Assembly: GCA_023417315.1 (NCBI GenBank)
Contig: JAEZFW010000024.1
Location: 5,945-69,944, forward strand
Origin: Pseudomonadota bacterium
GTDB lineage: Bacteria > Pseudomonadota > Gammaproteobacteria > Steroidobacterales > Steroidobacteraceae
Length of the DNA stretch: 64,000 bases
Direction of reading: 5' to 3'
Shown here in pieces: positions 8,314 through 19,200 of the stretch; positions within the stretch are counted from its first letter, which is position 1; every line of letters starts with the position of its first letter. The notes under the pieces are model-generated. The model ran no database searches. It worked only from the letters and a program-made list of their open reading frames with translations, and had not been told where the DNA came from. The position numbers and the translations under genes are program-made.

Positions 8314-9582
8314 ATGAACAGCTTCGATTCGTTTCTCGCCGCGATAAAAGGCTATCCCTCGGTGATGACCGCGCTGCAGCTCACGGCGCTCGTTCTCGTC
8401 GTCTGGCTTGCGAACACAATTACCCGCACGGTGCTCGTGCGCCTGATCGCACGCTCCGCGAAGCTCGCCCCTACTCAGTTCGACAGTGCACTGCTTGGAC
8501 GCGGCGTCATCGCGCGGCTCGCGAACGTCGTACCAGCCCTCGTTGCGTACTACGGCATCGACTTCGTCGAGGGGCTCCCGTCCAGCGTCGTACTGGTGGT
8601 ACGCGGAGTCGCAAGCGCGTATGTCGTTCTCACGATCGCACTCGCACTTTCGAATCTTCTCAATGCGATCGGCGCAATCTACGAGCAAAGAGATCCTGAA
8701 CGCGCTCGCACACGTCCGATAAAGGGGTATCTGCAGGTCGCGAAGCTCGTGATCTTTCTGATTGCAGCCATTCTCATGGTGGCGACGCTATTCAATCGCG
8801 ATCCGCTGTTACTGCTCTCTGGCCTTGGAGCGATGACGGCAGTCCTGATGCTCGTCTTCAAGGACACGCTTCTGTCGCTGGTCGCGAGCGTGCAGCTTTC
8901 GACGCACGACATGCTGCGGGTGGGCGATTGGATCGAGATGCCCCAGTTGAATGCGGACGGCTTTGCAATCGACATCTCTCTCCACACGGTCAAGGTGCAG
9001 AACTGGGACAAGACGATCACGACGATTCCGACGTGGCGGCTCATCAGCGAGAGCTACAAGAATTGGCGCGGCATGTTCGAATCAGGCGGACGTCGCATCA
9101 AACGTGCGCTTTATCTCGACCAAACGTCCGTGCGGTTCCTTACACCCGAGGAGCGTCAACGTCTCCGCCGCTTTGCGCTGATCGATCCGTATCTGAATCG
9201 CAAGCAGGCGGAGCTCGAAGAGTTCAATGCCAAGCTGATCGCCGAAGGCAAGGACCCAGTGAACACGCGTCGTGTCACGAACGTGGGTACGTTCCGCGCG
9301 TACGTGCAAGCGTACCTGGAGAATCATCCGCGCATTCACAGGGACATGATTCTGCTCGTTCGGCAGCTCCAACCCGGCCCGACAGGCCTGCCGCTCGAGA
9401 TCTACGCGTTCACATCGACGACGGCGTGGGTGGAGTACGAAAGCATCCAGGCCGACATCTTCGATCATCTCTACGCAGTCCTGCCGGAGTTCGGGTTACG
9501 CGTGTTCCAGCAGCCAAGCGGTGACGACGTCAGACGCGTCGTCACGACATGGAACGAGCAGCGAAGGGCTGAGACCGCTTAG
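8314..9582 (+). CDS. Mechanosensitive ion channel, MscS family (YbdG-like)
   Basis: 422 residues from the ATG at 8314; the frame continues upstream but that part is not protein-like. Five hydrophobic helices precede the pore region (FKDTLLSLVASVQLSTHDML), followed by the beta domain (RVGDWIEMPQLNADGFAIDI, VKVQNWDKTITTIPTWRL). The phrases RPIKGYLQVAKL and ESYKNWRGM resemble E. coli YbdG, a small-conductance channel of the inner membrane that opens under hypo-osmotic tension. The C-terminal soluble part (300-422) includes NVGTFRAYVQAYL and TAWVEYESIQADIFDHLYAVLPEFGLRV, also YbdG-like. Stand-alone, convergent with the DUF899 gene. Confidence 0.88.
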   Translation: MNSFDSFLAAIKGYPSVMTALQLTALVLVVWLANTITRTVLVRLIARSAKLAPTQFDSALLGRGVIARLANVVPALVAYYGIDFVEGLPSSVVLVVRGVASAYVVLTIALALSNLLNAIGAIYEQRDPERARTRPIKGYLQVAKLVIFLIAAILMVATLFNRDPLLLLSGLGAMTAVLMLVFKDTLLSLVASVQLSTHDMLRVGDWIEMPQLNADGFAIDISLHTVKVQNWDKTITTIPTWRLISESYKNWRGMFESGGRRIKRALYLDQTSVRFLTPEERQRLRRFALIDPYLNRKQAELEEFNAKLIAEGKDPVNTRRVTNVGTFRAYVQAYLENHPRIHRDMILLVRQLQPGPTGLPLEIYAFTSTTAWVEYESIQADIFDHLYAVLPEFGLRVFQQPSGDDVRRVVTTWNEQRRAETA

Positions 9583-9629
9583 ACAGGTGCGAGCGCCATG
9601 CGAACGGAGCCCGTGCCGCGACGGTCGCG

Positions 9630-10313
9630 CTAAGCCGGATAGTGCTTCTCGAGGAACTCAGACCTGAACTTCTGGGGAGGCGTAGAAATGTTCGGCCGCC
9701 CCTCCGGCGTGAAGTCCATGAGATTCCAATAGGGCCACACCGTATCGAGGTGATTCGCGTCCAACTCGGTGCCCCAGAAGTGAAAGATCTCTGACCCTTG
9801 CTTCTTGAACACATGCATCACTGGCCATTGCATGTCATCAGAGTCGCCTTGGCACTTGTAGTCCGCTTGGTATGAGGACTGCGCTCCAGACAGCAGCCAG
9901 ATCTGCGACCAGTTGCGCTCACGAGCCCACGAGTTGATGCGATCTGCGGGCGCCTTCGCGATCGCGGCGAACGCGGCGTGTCGACTCACTTGATACCAAC
10001 TGCGATCGAATCCATCGACGAGCGAAGTACAGGAAGGACACGGCTTATCCCAGCCCGGGCCGAACATGAACGAATAAAGCAACAGCGTCGGCTTGTCCTC
10101 GAATAGCTCGGAGAGCTTCACGCGTTGCCCAACCTTTCCATCGTTCGCCCACTGGAACACATAGTCTTCCTTCAACTGACCTCCGAGCGGAAGCTTGCGG
10201 CGTTTCTCCGCCACAGCCTTCACCTTGTCGACGAGCGCCTTTTCCTCGTTGAGCAATGCGTCGCGCGCATCGCGATACGCTCTACTTTCGTTCGGATATC
10301 GCAATTCACTCAT
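9630..10313 (-). CDS. DUF899 family thioredoxin-like protein
   Basis: 227 residues starting at the ATG at 10313, which has GAGGAAA upstream; a longer frame reaching 10409 has no ribosome site. The fold resembles thioredoxin/peroxiredoxin: LLLYSFMFGPGWDKPCPSC is the family signature, with Cys92 and Cys95 as a CxxC pair, followed by SLVDGF. The end has FFHFWGTELD-like residues (IFHFWGTELD) and WPYWNLMDFTPEGRP, both hallmarks of DUF899. Function is not proven; a redox or thiol-dependent role in the cytoplasm is likely. No signal peptide. Confidence 0.88.
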   Translation of the reverse strand: MSELRYPNESRAYRDARDALLNEEKALVDKVKAVAEKRRKLPLGGQLKEDYVFQWANDGKVGQRVKLSELFEDKPTLLLYSFMFGPGWDKPCPSCTSLVDGFDRSWYQVSRHAAFAAIAKAPADRINSWARERNWSQIWLLSGAQSSYQADYKCQGDSDDMQWPVMHVFKKQGSEIFHFWGTELDANHLDTVWPYWNLMDFTPEGRPNISTPPQKFRSEFLEKHYPA

Positions 10314-10457
10314 GTGGGTTTCCTCGAGGCTTGAACGATTCTGAAATCGATAAGCACGCTCCTGATCAGAGTCATTCGCTGGGGATGCCTTGGCTGTTGA
10401 GCGGCGCAAAAGGACTGCAGTCGGGCGACTCCGCTGGTGCTACGCGCGCCACGGTTG

Positions 10458-11174
10458 TTAGCACGTAGCCCGCATCTCCTGGCTCGGATCTTCTGGGTAA
10501 GGTGCTCCGAAGTACTGCCTTGTCGCGAACTCGGCCGCTATCGGAGAGTACCGGAGCTTGCTCATAAACTCGTCCCAGTAAGCTTCGTACTTCTCCTCGT
10601 TCCCCAGGATCTCTTTGCCTGGTCCCAATGCAGTGATCTGACAAATGGCCGCGCGACACGTGACGGTAACAAGAAATCCCAATGGGTGCGGGCCTAGGAA
10701 GGATTGCAGCCCTTCTTCTATCCGTTCCGCCCACTCGTCGTCGCGCGTGCCTACCTTCATCTCTGCCATCAACTGAAGAGGATCCTTACATCCGTTCCGC
10801 AGTCGGGTCGAGTCGGCAGAGCTTACGTAGAAATCCAGATATGACGGCAGCTGGCGCGTTATCACTGGCTCCGCATTCAGGGGAGGTCCAGCGAATGAAT
10901 CTTCACTCGCGCGCTCGGTTACGTGTTGGACGATCGCATCGTCCGCAATGTTGCGTTCTGCGTCGGCCGATTCGGACGATGAACCTTCTTGGCTCGCGAG
11001 CTCAGGCACACTGGTCGCGCTGGTTGATCTTGCAACGTGCGTCGGTGGCGATGCGGCGGGCGCCGATGTGCTGACCTCTCGCGCGTCCCACATACGCCAC
11101 CCTACGAGGATGACTAGGACAACAACAAGGCAGCCTACGAAAGTTCGCATGAGTGGATGATACTGGCGCTGCAT
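10458..11174 (-). CDS. Membrane-anchored protein of unknown function
   Basis: 238 residues from the ATG at 11174, or 230 from 11150; no clear ribosome site separates them, and the longer frame to 11303 looks non-coding. One transmembrane helix (TFVGCLVVVLVILVGW) near the N-terminus anchors the protein, followed by a low-complexity Ser/Ala/Pro linker (about 30-80) and a periplasmic domain with four cysteines (RNGCKDP, VTCRAAICQI, MRATC). The CRAAICQI motif with a preceding conserved FLV stretch recurs in proteobacterial exported proteins of unknown function. Divergent from the large cluster that begins at 11411. Confidence 0.6.
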   Translation of the reverse strand: MQRQYHPLMRTFVGCLVVVLVILVGWRMWDAREVSTSAPAASPPTHVARSTSATSVPELASQEGSSSESADAERNIADDAIVQHVTERASEDSFAGPPLNAEPVITRQLPSYLDFYVSSADSTRLRNGCKDPLQLMAEMKVGTRDDEWAERIEEGLQSFLGPHPLGFLVTVTCRAAICQITALGPGKEILGNEEKYEAYWDEFMSKLRYSPIAAEFATRQYFGAPYPEDPSQEMRATC

Positions 11175-11410
11175 GGAAGCATGAATCGATACCCACCTGG
11201 TCTCTTGCCGACTCAAACATTCCTCCGCTCCAACGATGATGCGTCGCGGCACCTTCTGCTTTCCCCCGCACATGTATCGAAGGACCAGTGGTACATAGAT
11301 CATCGTTCATCGACACTCGAAGCGACGTAGAGCAATTGTCCAGGTAGTTCCTTGCTGCCGGATCGACAGCGGCAGGCTCGGCGTCGTGTCCACAAAGACA
11401 TGGAGACCGC

Positions 11411-13681
11411 ATGTCGGGCAGCGAGATCAAGAGGTATGCCCAAGAGTTGCGCCAGAACCTCAGCGACGCCGGCGTTAACGACATCGCGGCGCTGAATGCG
11501 CTGGTTGCGAAAGCCGCGAATCTCGCCCTGCTCGCGGACAGTTCTCCAGAAGCGATCGATAGAGCGCAGTGGGACGCCGCGCGCGCCGAATGGGAGAACG
11601 CGCGTAACGCCTTCGGCACGAAGCTGATCGACGCGTTGCTCGGGCCGCTTGCAAAGATTCCAGGTCTTGCGGAGCTCGCAGCCAATCTCGGCCAACTACA
11701 AACGCAAGGCATCAGCGGCGGAGTAGACCTCGGACCTGTGCACCTGGAGGTCGCATCCAGCGTTCTCGTCATCCAACCTCCGAAGCTCGCCGACGGCAGC
11801 ACGCTCGAGCCCGTTGCCATCGGCCCCTATCAAGTTGGACAAGTTGCGGCGTCGATGTCATCGCCGTTTGGCGGCGGCAAGGGAATGCCTGGCGGCGGTT
11901 CGCTGCTGCGCTTGCCCGACGGCAAGGCGTATGGCGGTACGCTTCAGCTCCCACTCGGTCCAGTGCAAGTAAGCGCCGCTGCAATCGTTGCGCTGATCGA
12001 TGACAAGCCTTCGCTCCTTGCCATTTTGGGCGCGCAGTTCATTCCGCCGATTCAACTTTCATTTGGCTTCTCGCTCGATCGCGTCGGCGGCATTGTCGGC
12101 GTGAATCGACGTATGGATTCGGAGCGCTTGCGCGAAGCGGTACGCACCGGCGTGGCGGGCGATGTGTTGTTCGCTGTGAGCCCGCCTCCTTCGCCGCTCG
12201 CACTGGTCGTGACCGCGGATCAACTCTTTCCGACACAGTTCGGCAAGCATCTCGTCGGTCCGAGTCTGAAGGTCTCTTGGCTGTCTTTCGGTCCCGCCGG
12301 CAGCTTGCTCGGCTTGGATCTCGGCGTCGTCGTCGAGATCCCGACTGGGAAAGTTGCGGTGCTCGGCGTCGGTCGCGTCGCGATTCCAGGTCTCGACGCG
12401 CTCCTCAATCTGCGCTTCGATGCATTGGGCATCGTCGATCCGGTCGAGCAGCTCGTGAGCATCGATGCGAGTCTCGTCGATAGTCACGTGCTCGGGGTCT
12501 TCGAGATCTATGGCGATGCCGCCATGCGCTTCAGCTGGGGCTCCACCGGGTACTTCGTCGTTGCGATCGGCGGCTTCTTCCCCGGATTCAACGCGGAACC
12601 TGCACGGTTGCCGGTGCTACGTCGCGTGGGACTCGCGATGGACAATCCGCTGCCGATCATTCAGATCCGAACCGAGGGTTATTTCGCGATCACGTCCAAT
12701 TCGATTCAGCTCGGCGGACGAATGGAAATCGCGATTTCGCTCATCATCGAAGCGCGCGGTTTCGTCGAGCTCGACACAATCGTGCAGTTTCGACCGTTTC
12801 ATTTCGAGGCACGTATCGCTGCGGGCTTCGAAGTCTCTGTCGAAGGATTCAGCTTCGCCTCGGTCATGTTGAGCGGCGCCATCGCGGGACCCGGACCGCT
12901 CGTGATCCGCGGTACGCTGAGCATCAGCGTCTTTCTGTTCTCGATCGATTGGGATGAGTCGTTCACGTTAGGGAGTGGACCGAGCGACGCACTGCCCTCG
13001 GCGCCTGCGCTGCTCGAGGTCATCGCGCAGGAGCTCAGCAAGCCTGAGAACGTGCAGAGTGAGAGCATCGCAGATCCACACGTCGTTCTTCAGCCGCGCG
13101 CCACCAGCGCGGGCCTCGCAGCATTGCCTCCGACCGGCACACTGCGCGTTTCGCAACGGCGCGCGCCGCTTGGACTTCTCATCGATCGCATCGACGGCCG
13201 CCCGCTCGCGGCACCCCAAGGTGTGAAGGTCACGGGCGGCAGTAGCGATGCCACGGAGCGCTTCAGTCCCGGCACGTACATCACACTCACGCAGTCCGAG
13301 GCGCTGAGTCGACCCCCATTCGATGTTCTAGCCTCTGGTCGAATCTTGTCCCTTCCCGATCCGTCGCTCACCGCGAATTCAACCAGCGAGGATCGCGAAG
13401 TCGAACAGGTCGTCATCGTCGGTGGGATCCTCGTCGAAGGCGCGCCTGCGAAGCTCACGGGCCTTGCGCACGTTTCAGCGCTCGTCATCGCTGCACGCGA
13501 AGCTCCTGCGCTCGGTGATGCATCACCGGTGATTACTGCGAAGAGCGAGACGTGGACGGCATCGAGCACTGCGGAGAACTTCACGAGCGCGACGGCGGCG
13601 CATCAGTTCGTGCGGTATCACAGTGGGATCGCGCTCGCGGCGAGCGATGCCGCGGCCGCCGTGAGCTTGACAGGGGTATAA
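11411..13681 (+). CDS. DUF6603-like large protein, first gene of the six-gene cluster
   Basis: 756 residues, start supported by GGAGA 5 bases upstream. N-terminal helices (1-100) are followed by a long beta-rich region (100-530) with features of DUF6603 proteins: IQLSFGFSLDRVGGIVGVNRR-type sequence, LREAVRTGVAGDVLF, a stretch of LLGLDLGVVVEIPTGKVAVLG, and FEARIAAGFEVSVEGFSF. The last 170 residues include FSPGTYITLTQSEALSRPPFDVL. No signal peptide or membrane helix is clear. The alternating hydrophobic beta pattern suggests a long amphipathic sheet or fibre-like structure. Function is unknown. It begins a run of six rightward genes with gaps of at most 33 bases. Confidence 0.7.
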   Translation: MSGSEIKRYAQELRQNLSDAGVNDIAALNALVAKAANLALLADSSPEAIDRAQWDAARAEWENARNAFGTKLIDALLGPLAKIPGLAELAANLGQLQTQGISGGVDLGPVHLEVASSVLVIQPPKLADGSTLEPVAIGPYQVGQVAASMSSPFGGGKGMPGGGSLLRLPDGKAYGGTLQLPLGPVQVSAAAIVALIDDKPSLLAILGAQFIPPIQLSFGFSLDRVGGIVGVNRRMDSERLREAVRTGVAGDVLFAVSPPPSPLALVVTADQLFPTQFGKHLVGPSLKVSWLSFGPAGSLLGLDLGVVVEIPTGKVAVLGVGRVAIPGLDALLNLRFDALGIVDPVEQLVSIDASLVDSHVLGVFEIYGDAAMRFSWGSTGYFVVAIGGFFPGFNAEPARLPVLRRVGLAMDNPLPIIQIRTEGYFAITSNSIQLGGRMEIAISLIIEARGFVELDTIVQFRPFHFEARIAAGFEVSVEGFSFASVMLSGAIAGPGPLVIRGTLSISVFLFSIDWDESFTLGSGPSDALPSAPALLEVIAQELSKPENVQSESIADPHVVLQPRATSAGLAALPPTGTLRVSQRRAPLGLLIDRIDGRPLAAPQGVKVTGGSSDATERFSPGTYITLTQSEALSRPPFDVLASGRILSLPDPSLTANSTSEDREVEQVVIVGGILVEGAPAKLTGLAHVSALVIAAREAPALGDASPVITAKSETWTASSTAENFTSATAAHQFVRYHSGIALAASDAAAAVSLTGV

Positions 13682-13684
13682 ACC

Positions 13685-16246
13685 ATGGCCGAGCCCGCGC
13701 GGTTCTATTCGCATCACGAGAAGGCGTTGCGTGTGACGGTCACGGCCGCGACCGACGGGCGACTGCGCGGCACGACCGATGTCGCACTCGCGGATCTCGA
13801 GGATCCGACCCAGCAAGCAAACGCGAAGGCGCACTACGAGCTCTTCGGCCCAGGCGATGTAGTACGACTCGCGCCGGGCGCGATCACGCGCCGCTTCCCC
13901 GCACCGTTCGCGAGCAACGCGGAGGCGACGAAGCTCGCGTTGATCGAATTCGCGGCGACCGATCTGCCGTGGCGCTACACGCCGCACCTTTCCGAGGCAG
14001 GATCTTTGTTGCCGTGGATCGTTCTCATCGTGGGGCAGCGAGCCCCGGATGATCTCGTATTGCGCACCGATGGTCGCATCACGATCGGAGTCGCCGCTCA
14101 GCTTCGGCATCCGCTCGCGCAGTCAGCACGATGGGCGCACGTCCATCAAGTTGAGGGTCACGCCGTTTCGAGAATCGTTGCACCGCCCCTCACGTACGAG
14201 GATGCGTCGGGCATCGAACAGTTCGGATTTCTTCCAAACACCGAATACTTTGCATGCCTCGTACCTGCGTTCAAGGCAGATGGCACGAAGACCTGGGACG
14301 GCAATGCACCGGTCACGTGCGAGCTGTACGACTCTTGGACCTTCCGCACAGGGCCTGAGGGCGATTTCCGCGACCTTGCACGCAAGCTTCATAAAGCCGC
14401 GCTCGAGCCCGTGCCGGGCGGCAAACCGTTCGGTCGCGCGGAAGTGAGCTACACGAATCGCGCCAGTCCGCCGGCGGCGACGCTCCTGCAGACCGCTGGC
14501 GCGCTGCGCCTTCCGCAGCTTCCTGGTGATCCGCCCGATCCCGCAGACAATTCACCCGAAAATGCGCTCGTCGCAGAATTGACTTCGCTCACTCGCCGTC
14601 TCGTGACACCGGACGGCCGCGCTGTGATCACGGCACCGCGCTATGACGCACCTTTCAGCGATGCAAACACCGAAACGCCAACACCTGGCGGTTGGGCCGC
14701 GCAACTGCGCGGCGATCCGCGGGTGCGCGGCGCTGCAGGCCTAGGCGCCTGGAACGTCATCGAATGGCAGGATCGCATCGCCGATGCAGCCGCCGTCAAA
14801 GCCGGCGATCTTCTCATTGCGAGCGATCGAGTTCGTCACGTCGCGCTCGGCATCGAGGCGAGTCGCTCACTGTGGCGACGTCGATTACCGGCCGATCCGG
14901 CGGAGCGCATCGCGTTTCTGATGCCGGTGCTGAATCGACTGTTGACGACGAGCGGCGAGAGCGCGCTCGCGACGATCGCCGGTCGCACTCCGCAACTCAG
15001 CCGCGCATTGCTGTCTTCCGCCGCGCGCCGCGCATTTCGTCCCGGTCCTGCGCGCACAGCACTTGCGAATGAAGGCCGGACGTCGTTCGGGAAAATGATC
15101 CGCGCCGCGAACGAATGTCCTGGCGATGACGACCCCGCGGCAATCCGTTTCACAGGACGTGATCCGCAGAGCGGCATCAAGCGCGCAATCCATGACGCAG
15201 CGGGTGGAGACGCAGATCTCGCTGATCGAATCCTCGGGCATCTCGGACCGCATCCGGATCCTGCTGCGCTTGCCGCCGCGCTCGCCGCATTGAGTCCGGG
15301 GCCCGACGGCTTGCCCGACCCTGAGCGCGTGCGGCGATTCCTCAGTGGAAGAACAGGTCGCGAGATCGATCGATCGCTGGTCGAATGGCACGGCTGGATG
15401 AAAGAGCACGCGGTGCGCGAACGCTGTCGCCCGGTCGATATCGACGGTCTCGCCAACATCATCGCCGGTACGATCGATCCCACTGTGCCACGACCGCCGG
15501 CCGTGGAACGCGTGCTCGCCACACTGCCTGGCATCACTCATATCGGCCCGGTCGAGATCGAGCCCGACCTCGATCTGCCGTTGTGGAGTTTCCTGTCGCA
15601 GCGCGCGCCAGACTGGATGCTTCCGGGTGCCGGCGATCTGCTCGATGGCGATGTCGTCGTGCTCGCGACGAATCCGACCTTCGTCGAAGCGTTGCTCGTG
15701 GGCGCCAATCATCAAGCTACTGCAGAGCTGCGATGGCGCAACCTTCCGCTCACGAGCCGCTGGTCGCCGCTGCGCAAATTCTGGCAACGACCCAATGGCG
15801 AGATGGATATCGAGCCGATTCGCCAATGGCCCGTCGGCGATGCGCTCGGCAGTCCTTCGCTCGTGCCGCCGGACCGCAGCGTCGAAACGGTGATCGCGTT
15901 TCGTACTTCATTGTTTCGGCGCTATCCGGCGACCGTCGTCTATCTATACCAGCAAGAGAACAACTGGATGCGGCCGGATCCAAACGTGCCCCTCGATCCC
16001 GCGAAGCGCCGTGACCCGAGCTTCACCGGCACGATCGGTCCGGACCTCACGTTCTTCGGCTTCAAGGTTTCGCCGCAGGACATGACCAAGTACTGGGTCG
16101 TGCTCGAAGAGCCGCCGGCTGGCTATCGCTTCTATCATCAACCAGGCGCAGTCCCCGGCGGCGATCATTCGGCTGGATTCGCGCGGCAACACTTCGCCGT
16201 TCCCGTACGCGTGCTGCTGGGCAAACTCTTGAACGATCCCGCGTGA
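13685..16246 (+). CDS. Large protein of unknown function, cluster gene 2
   Basis: 853 residues, starting 3 bases after the preceding stop. I recognise no enzyme domain. Visible landmarks: LFGPGDVVRLAPGAITRR (about 51-68), LIEFAATDLPWRYTP and LLPWIVLIVGQ (about 85-120), HPLAQSARWAHVHQVEG (about 140), LPNTEYFACLVPAF (about 180) and a C-terminal FRRYPATVVYLYQQ and FTGTIGPDLTFFGFKV. I recall similar arrangements (FPWRYTP, LRPWLxLVV) in unannotated large proteins of actinobacteria and cyanobacteria. No signal peptide and no membrane helix. It is likely a structural component made with its neighbours. Confidence 0.65.
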   Translation: MAEPARFYSHHEKALRVTVTAATDGRLRGTTDVALADLEDPTQQANAKAHYELFGPGDVVRLAPGAITRRFPAPFASNAEATKLALIEFAATDLPWRYTPHLSEAGSLLPWIVLIVGQRAPDDLVLRTDGRITIGVAAQLRHPLAQSARWAHVHQVEGHAVSRIVAPPLTYEDASGIEQFGFLPNTEYFACLVPAFKADGTKTWDGNAPVTCELYDSWTFRTGPEGDFRDLARKLHKAALEPVPGGKPFGRAEVSYTNRASPPAATLLQTAGALRLPQLPGDPPDPADNSPENALVAELTSLTRRLVTPDGRAVITAPRYDAPFSDANTETPTPGGWAAQLRGDPRVRGAAGLGAWNVIEWQDRIADAAAVKAGDLLIASDRVRHVALGIEASRSLWRRRLPADPAERIAFLMPVLNRLLTTSGESALATIAGRTPQLSRALLSSAARRAFRPGPARTALANEGRTSFGKMIRAANECPGDDDPAAIRFTGRDPQSGIKRAIHDAAGGDADLADRILGHLGPHPDPAALAAALAALSPGPDGLPDPERVRRFLSGRTGREIDRSLVEWHGWMKEHAVRERCRPVDIDGLANIIAGTIDPTVPRPPAVERVLATLPGITHIGPVEIEPDLDLPLWSFLSQRAPDWMLPGAGDLLDGDVVVLATNPTFVEALLVGANHQATAELRWRNLPLTSRWSPLRKFWQRPNGEMDIEPIRQWPVGDALGSPSLVPPDRSVETVIAFRTSLFRRYPATVVYLYQQENNWMRPDPNVPLDPAKRRDPSFTGTIGPDLTFFGFKVSPQDMTKYWVVLEEPPAGYRFYHQPGAVPGGDHSAGFARQHFAVPVRVLLGKLLNDPA

Positions 16247-16253
16247 GGCAGAC

Positions 16254-19200
16254 ATGAGCGGCGTTGAAGTTCTCGCACCCATTCGCCTCGAGACGCGCTT
16301 CGTCGCGCCAAGCGCGCGCACCGATGGCAGCGCGGAATGGATGCTCAGGCTGCGCGTGTACCCTGATGAGTTCTCGATGCGCCGCCTCGCGCAGCCCGGC
16401 ACACCTGAAGAGCTCGATCGATTGAGTGAGCTGATCGAGCGCATGCGTCCTCCGACATCGCTCTCGGAAGCAGACGCATTCGCGTCTTTTGCATCGGTCG
16501 TCGGCGCTGCGCGTGCCTTCGCGTTGTGGCGAGCGCATGTCACGACCACCGCAGGCGGAGAGCTCACAGTCGATCGCACGACTTCAGCCGATCATGAATC
16601 GCTTCGCGTCCATGGACCCGCGGGCTTGCCCTCAGAGCTCGAGGTCTGGTTCGTTCATGACGACGGCACGCGCAATCGCGCAGCGACTCTCCGGCTCAAC
16701 CTGGCAGCGATCGGTACCGACTTGGATTTGGCGCGCTTCACGGAAGCAGATCTCGAAGCAGGACAGTTACCCGATGTGTGGTGGCTTTCGTATCCGCGAG
16801 CCATCGAGGTCGGGCTCGGCATCGATATCGACGTCGGCATCGTGCCGCCGACACTTGCTGCGCTCGTCGTAGTCGGCGTTGGCGAAGCGGATGCTTCCGG
16901 GCTCGTCGATGCGCACAACGCAACGAGCCGAATGGCAGTGCTCGCACCGGGAACCCCCACGAACACGGTCGCGGGTGAGTCCACGACGGATTTTGGCGAT
17001 CGCGCCGCATCGCTCTATCCGCTCCTGCACGTTGATCCCACTACGCAGCTCGCGAGTACCGCTGTGCTCGAGGGACTCAGCGGACGCATGAGCCCGAGTG
17101 CCTTGCCGATGCTCGGTGGTGAGCTCGACTTCTACGGCCCCGGCTCGCTCGCGGTTCAAGGATTCTGGCCGGTGCTGTGGGGTCGCTATCTGCGCGATGT
17201 CACCGGCGCTCGCGACATCGAGCTCGAGCTTGCTCGCTGGGCGATTCGCTATCTCGCGGTCGAAGGACCTCGTCCTGCATTCCGCGTTGGTGAACAACCC
17301 TATGGTCTGCTTCCGAGCTCGTGCTTCTCGAAGTGGGTCGACGATCCCGGCGATGCGTTGGGCGCAATCGAGCATCGCATCCGACGCTCGGCGCTACCTT
17401 GGCGTCGCGCGAGTGCGGAGGCAAATCGAGCCGCAGCCATGCAAACAACCGGGCAGGACACGCGCGGAGTCCTTCGGGTCTTTGGCTTGCATGCGCCTTC
17501 ACGCTACTGGGGCGTGCGCGCGACGGCCGACCTATACACGTTGCAGGCACTGCGACTGAGCGCCGGAATGACACCGCTCGATGAGCGGTGGGATCGCGAT
17601 CTCGCACGCGCGACGCGCGACGTCCCGGCGCCGCTGCATGGAATCGGTCGCGCACCGGGACGCGGCGGGCTGCCGGGCCCGCCGCAAGATGAGCAGGAGG
17701 ATGCAGAGCTGCTACGTCGCCTACCGACGCTGCACCCGGAGCCGCTGCTCGCGATGAGCGAAAAGCTCGGTTTGATCGGTCATCTGATGCGCGAATCGCT
17801 GATCGCTGCACGCGCGATCATCGGCGAGGCGTATCTTCGATTGAGCACCGGCACCGCAATCGAGCTCGGACAACCGCTGCCGCTCGATGACGAGCCCAAG
17901 TATTTGCAGCATGTCATGCGCGGATCGGACGCTGAGGTCGCTGCGCTGCGGACGAGCAACGATGCGAACGGGCGTACGCTTGCGGCGCGCTTCATCGAGG
18001 TTCAAGAAGCACTGCAAGTCATCGCCGATCTTTGGAAGCCGATGGCATCGCAACTGTTCCGCGCGACGCTCGCAGCACTCGATACTTCTGCGTTTCGTGT
18101 CGATCCATGGTTGACGGGTTTGGCGGAGCGACGCTTGCAGCGTTTGATCCGCGAGGGCGCTCCGTTCCGGTTGGGTGCTTACGGGTGGGTCGATGCGCCC
18201 GCGCCTTACGCGGGTACGCCGAACGGTCCACTCGCACCAGGACCGACGGCAGCAGGATTGTTGCATGCGCCTTCGCAGGGACAAGCACTCACGGCGGCAC
18301 TGCTACGCGATACAGCCATCCGTCATCCCACAGTCGACACATGGAAGCTCAATCTCGACAGCGCCAAGGTCCGCGCGGCGATTGCACTTGCCGAACGTGT
18401 GCGTCTCGGTGTGCATCCTTACGAGGCGCTCGGACTCGAAGTCGAGAAGATCGCGGGCGATTGGGACGTCGTGAGAGTGCTGCGCAAGCTGTATCCACTC
18501 GCTGCGGATCAACAGGAGCGCCGCGTATGCGACGGACAGAAAGTGCTGGAAGCCGCGCGCGACGGTCCTTTGCCCAATACATTGCCGCCGGACCTCGCTA
18601 CGCGGTTGGCGCCACTCGATCAGGTGCTCGACACGTATGCCGATCTGCTCGTTGCCGATGGCGTACACATGCTCGTGAACGGTCGCGCCGATTTGGCGAA
18701 TGCCGCTATGGAAGCAGCTGCGGGCTTAGGTGCGCCGCCTGAGCTGCGGGCCGTTCGCACGCCGCGCCAAGCGACGACGGTGCGTGTGAGCGCATGGGTT
18801 CTCTTGCCCGCGCAGGACGCGCCCGAAGGAGCGGACGCTGATCCCGCGAAAGTCGCCGACCCCACTTGGGATTCCTCGCTGACGAGCGTGCTGGGCGGCG
18901 CCGACGATGAGACGTCGGCACCCTCGCTCACAGGCGGTGCTTACGAAGGTCTAGCTGACACTGCCGATGCGAATTTGCGCGACGCGATCGCTCAAGACTT
19001 GACGGGTCGGCGCACACGTCTGATGTCGCTCACTCAAACCGTAAGCGATGCACTCGCGGCGCTCGATTTGGATGACGCTGGTGCATCCATGGTGGTAGAG
19101 ACCGCTGCAGGTCGCTGGAATGTTGATCTTACAACGGTCGCCCCATCGGACCCACTCGCCTCAGAACCGTCCCTCAGCGAGCGCCGCGACGCACTTGTCG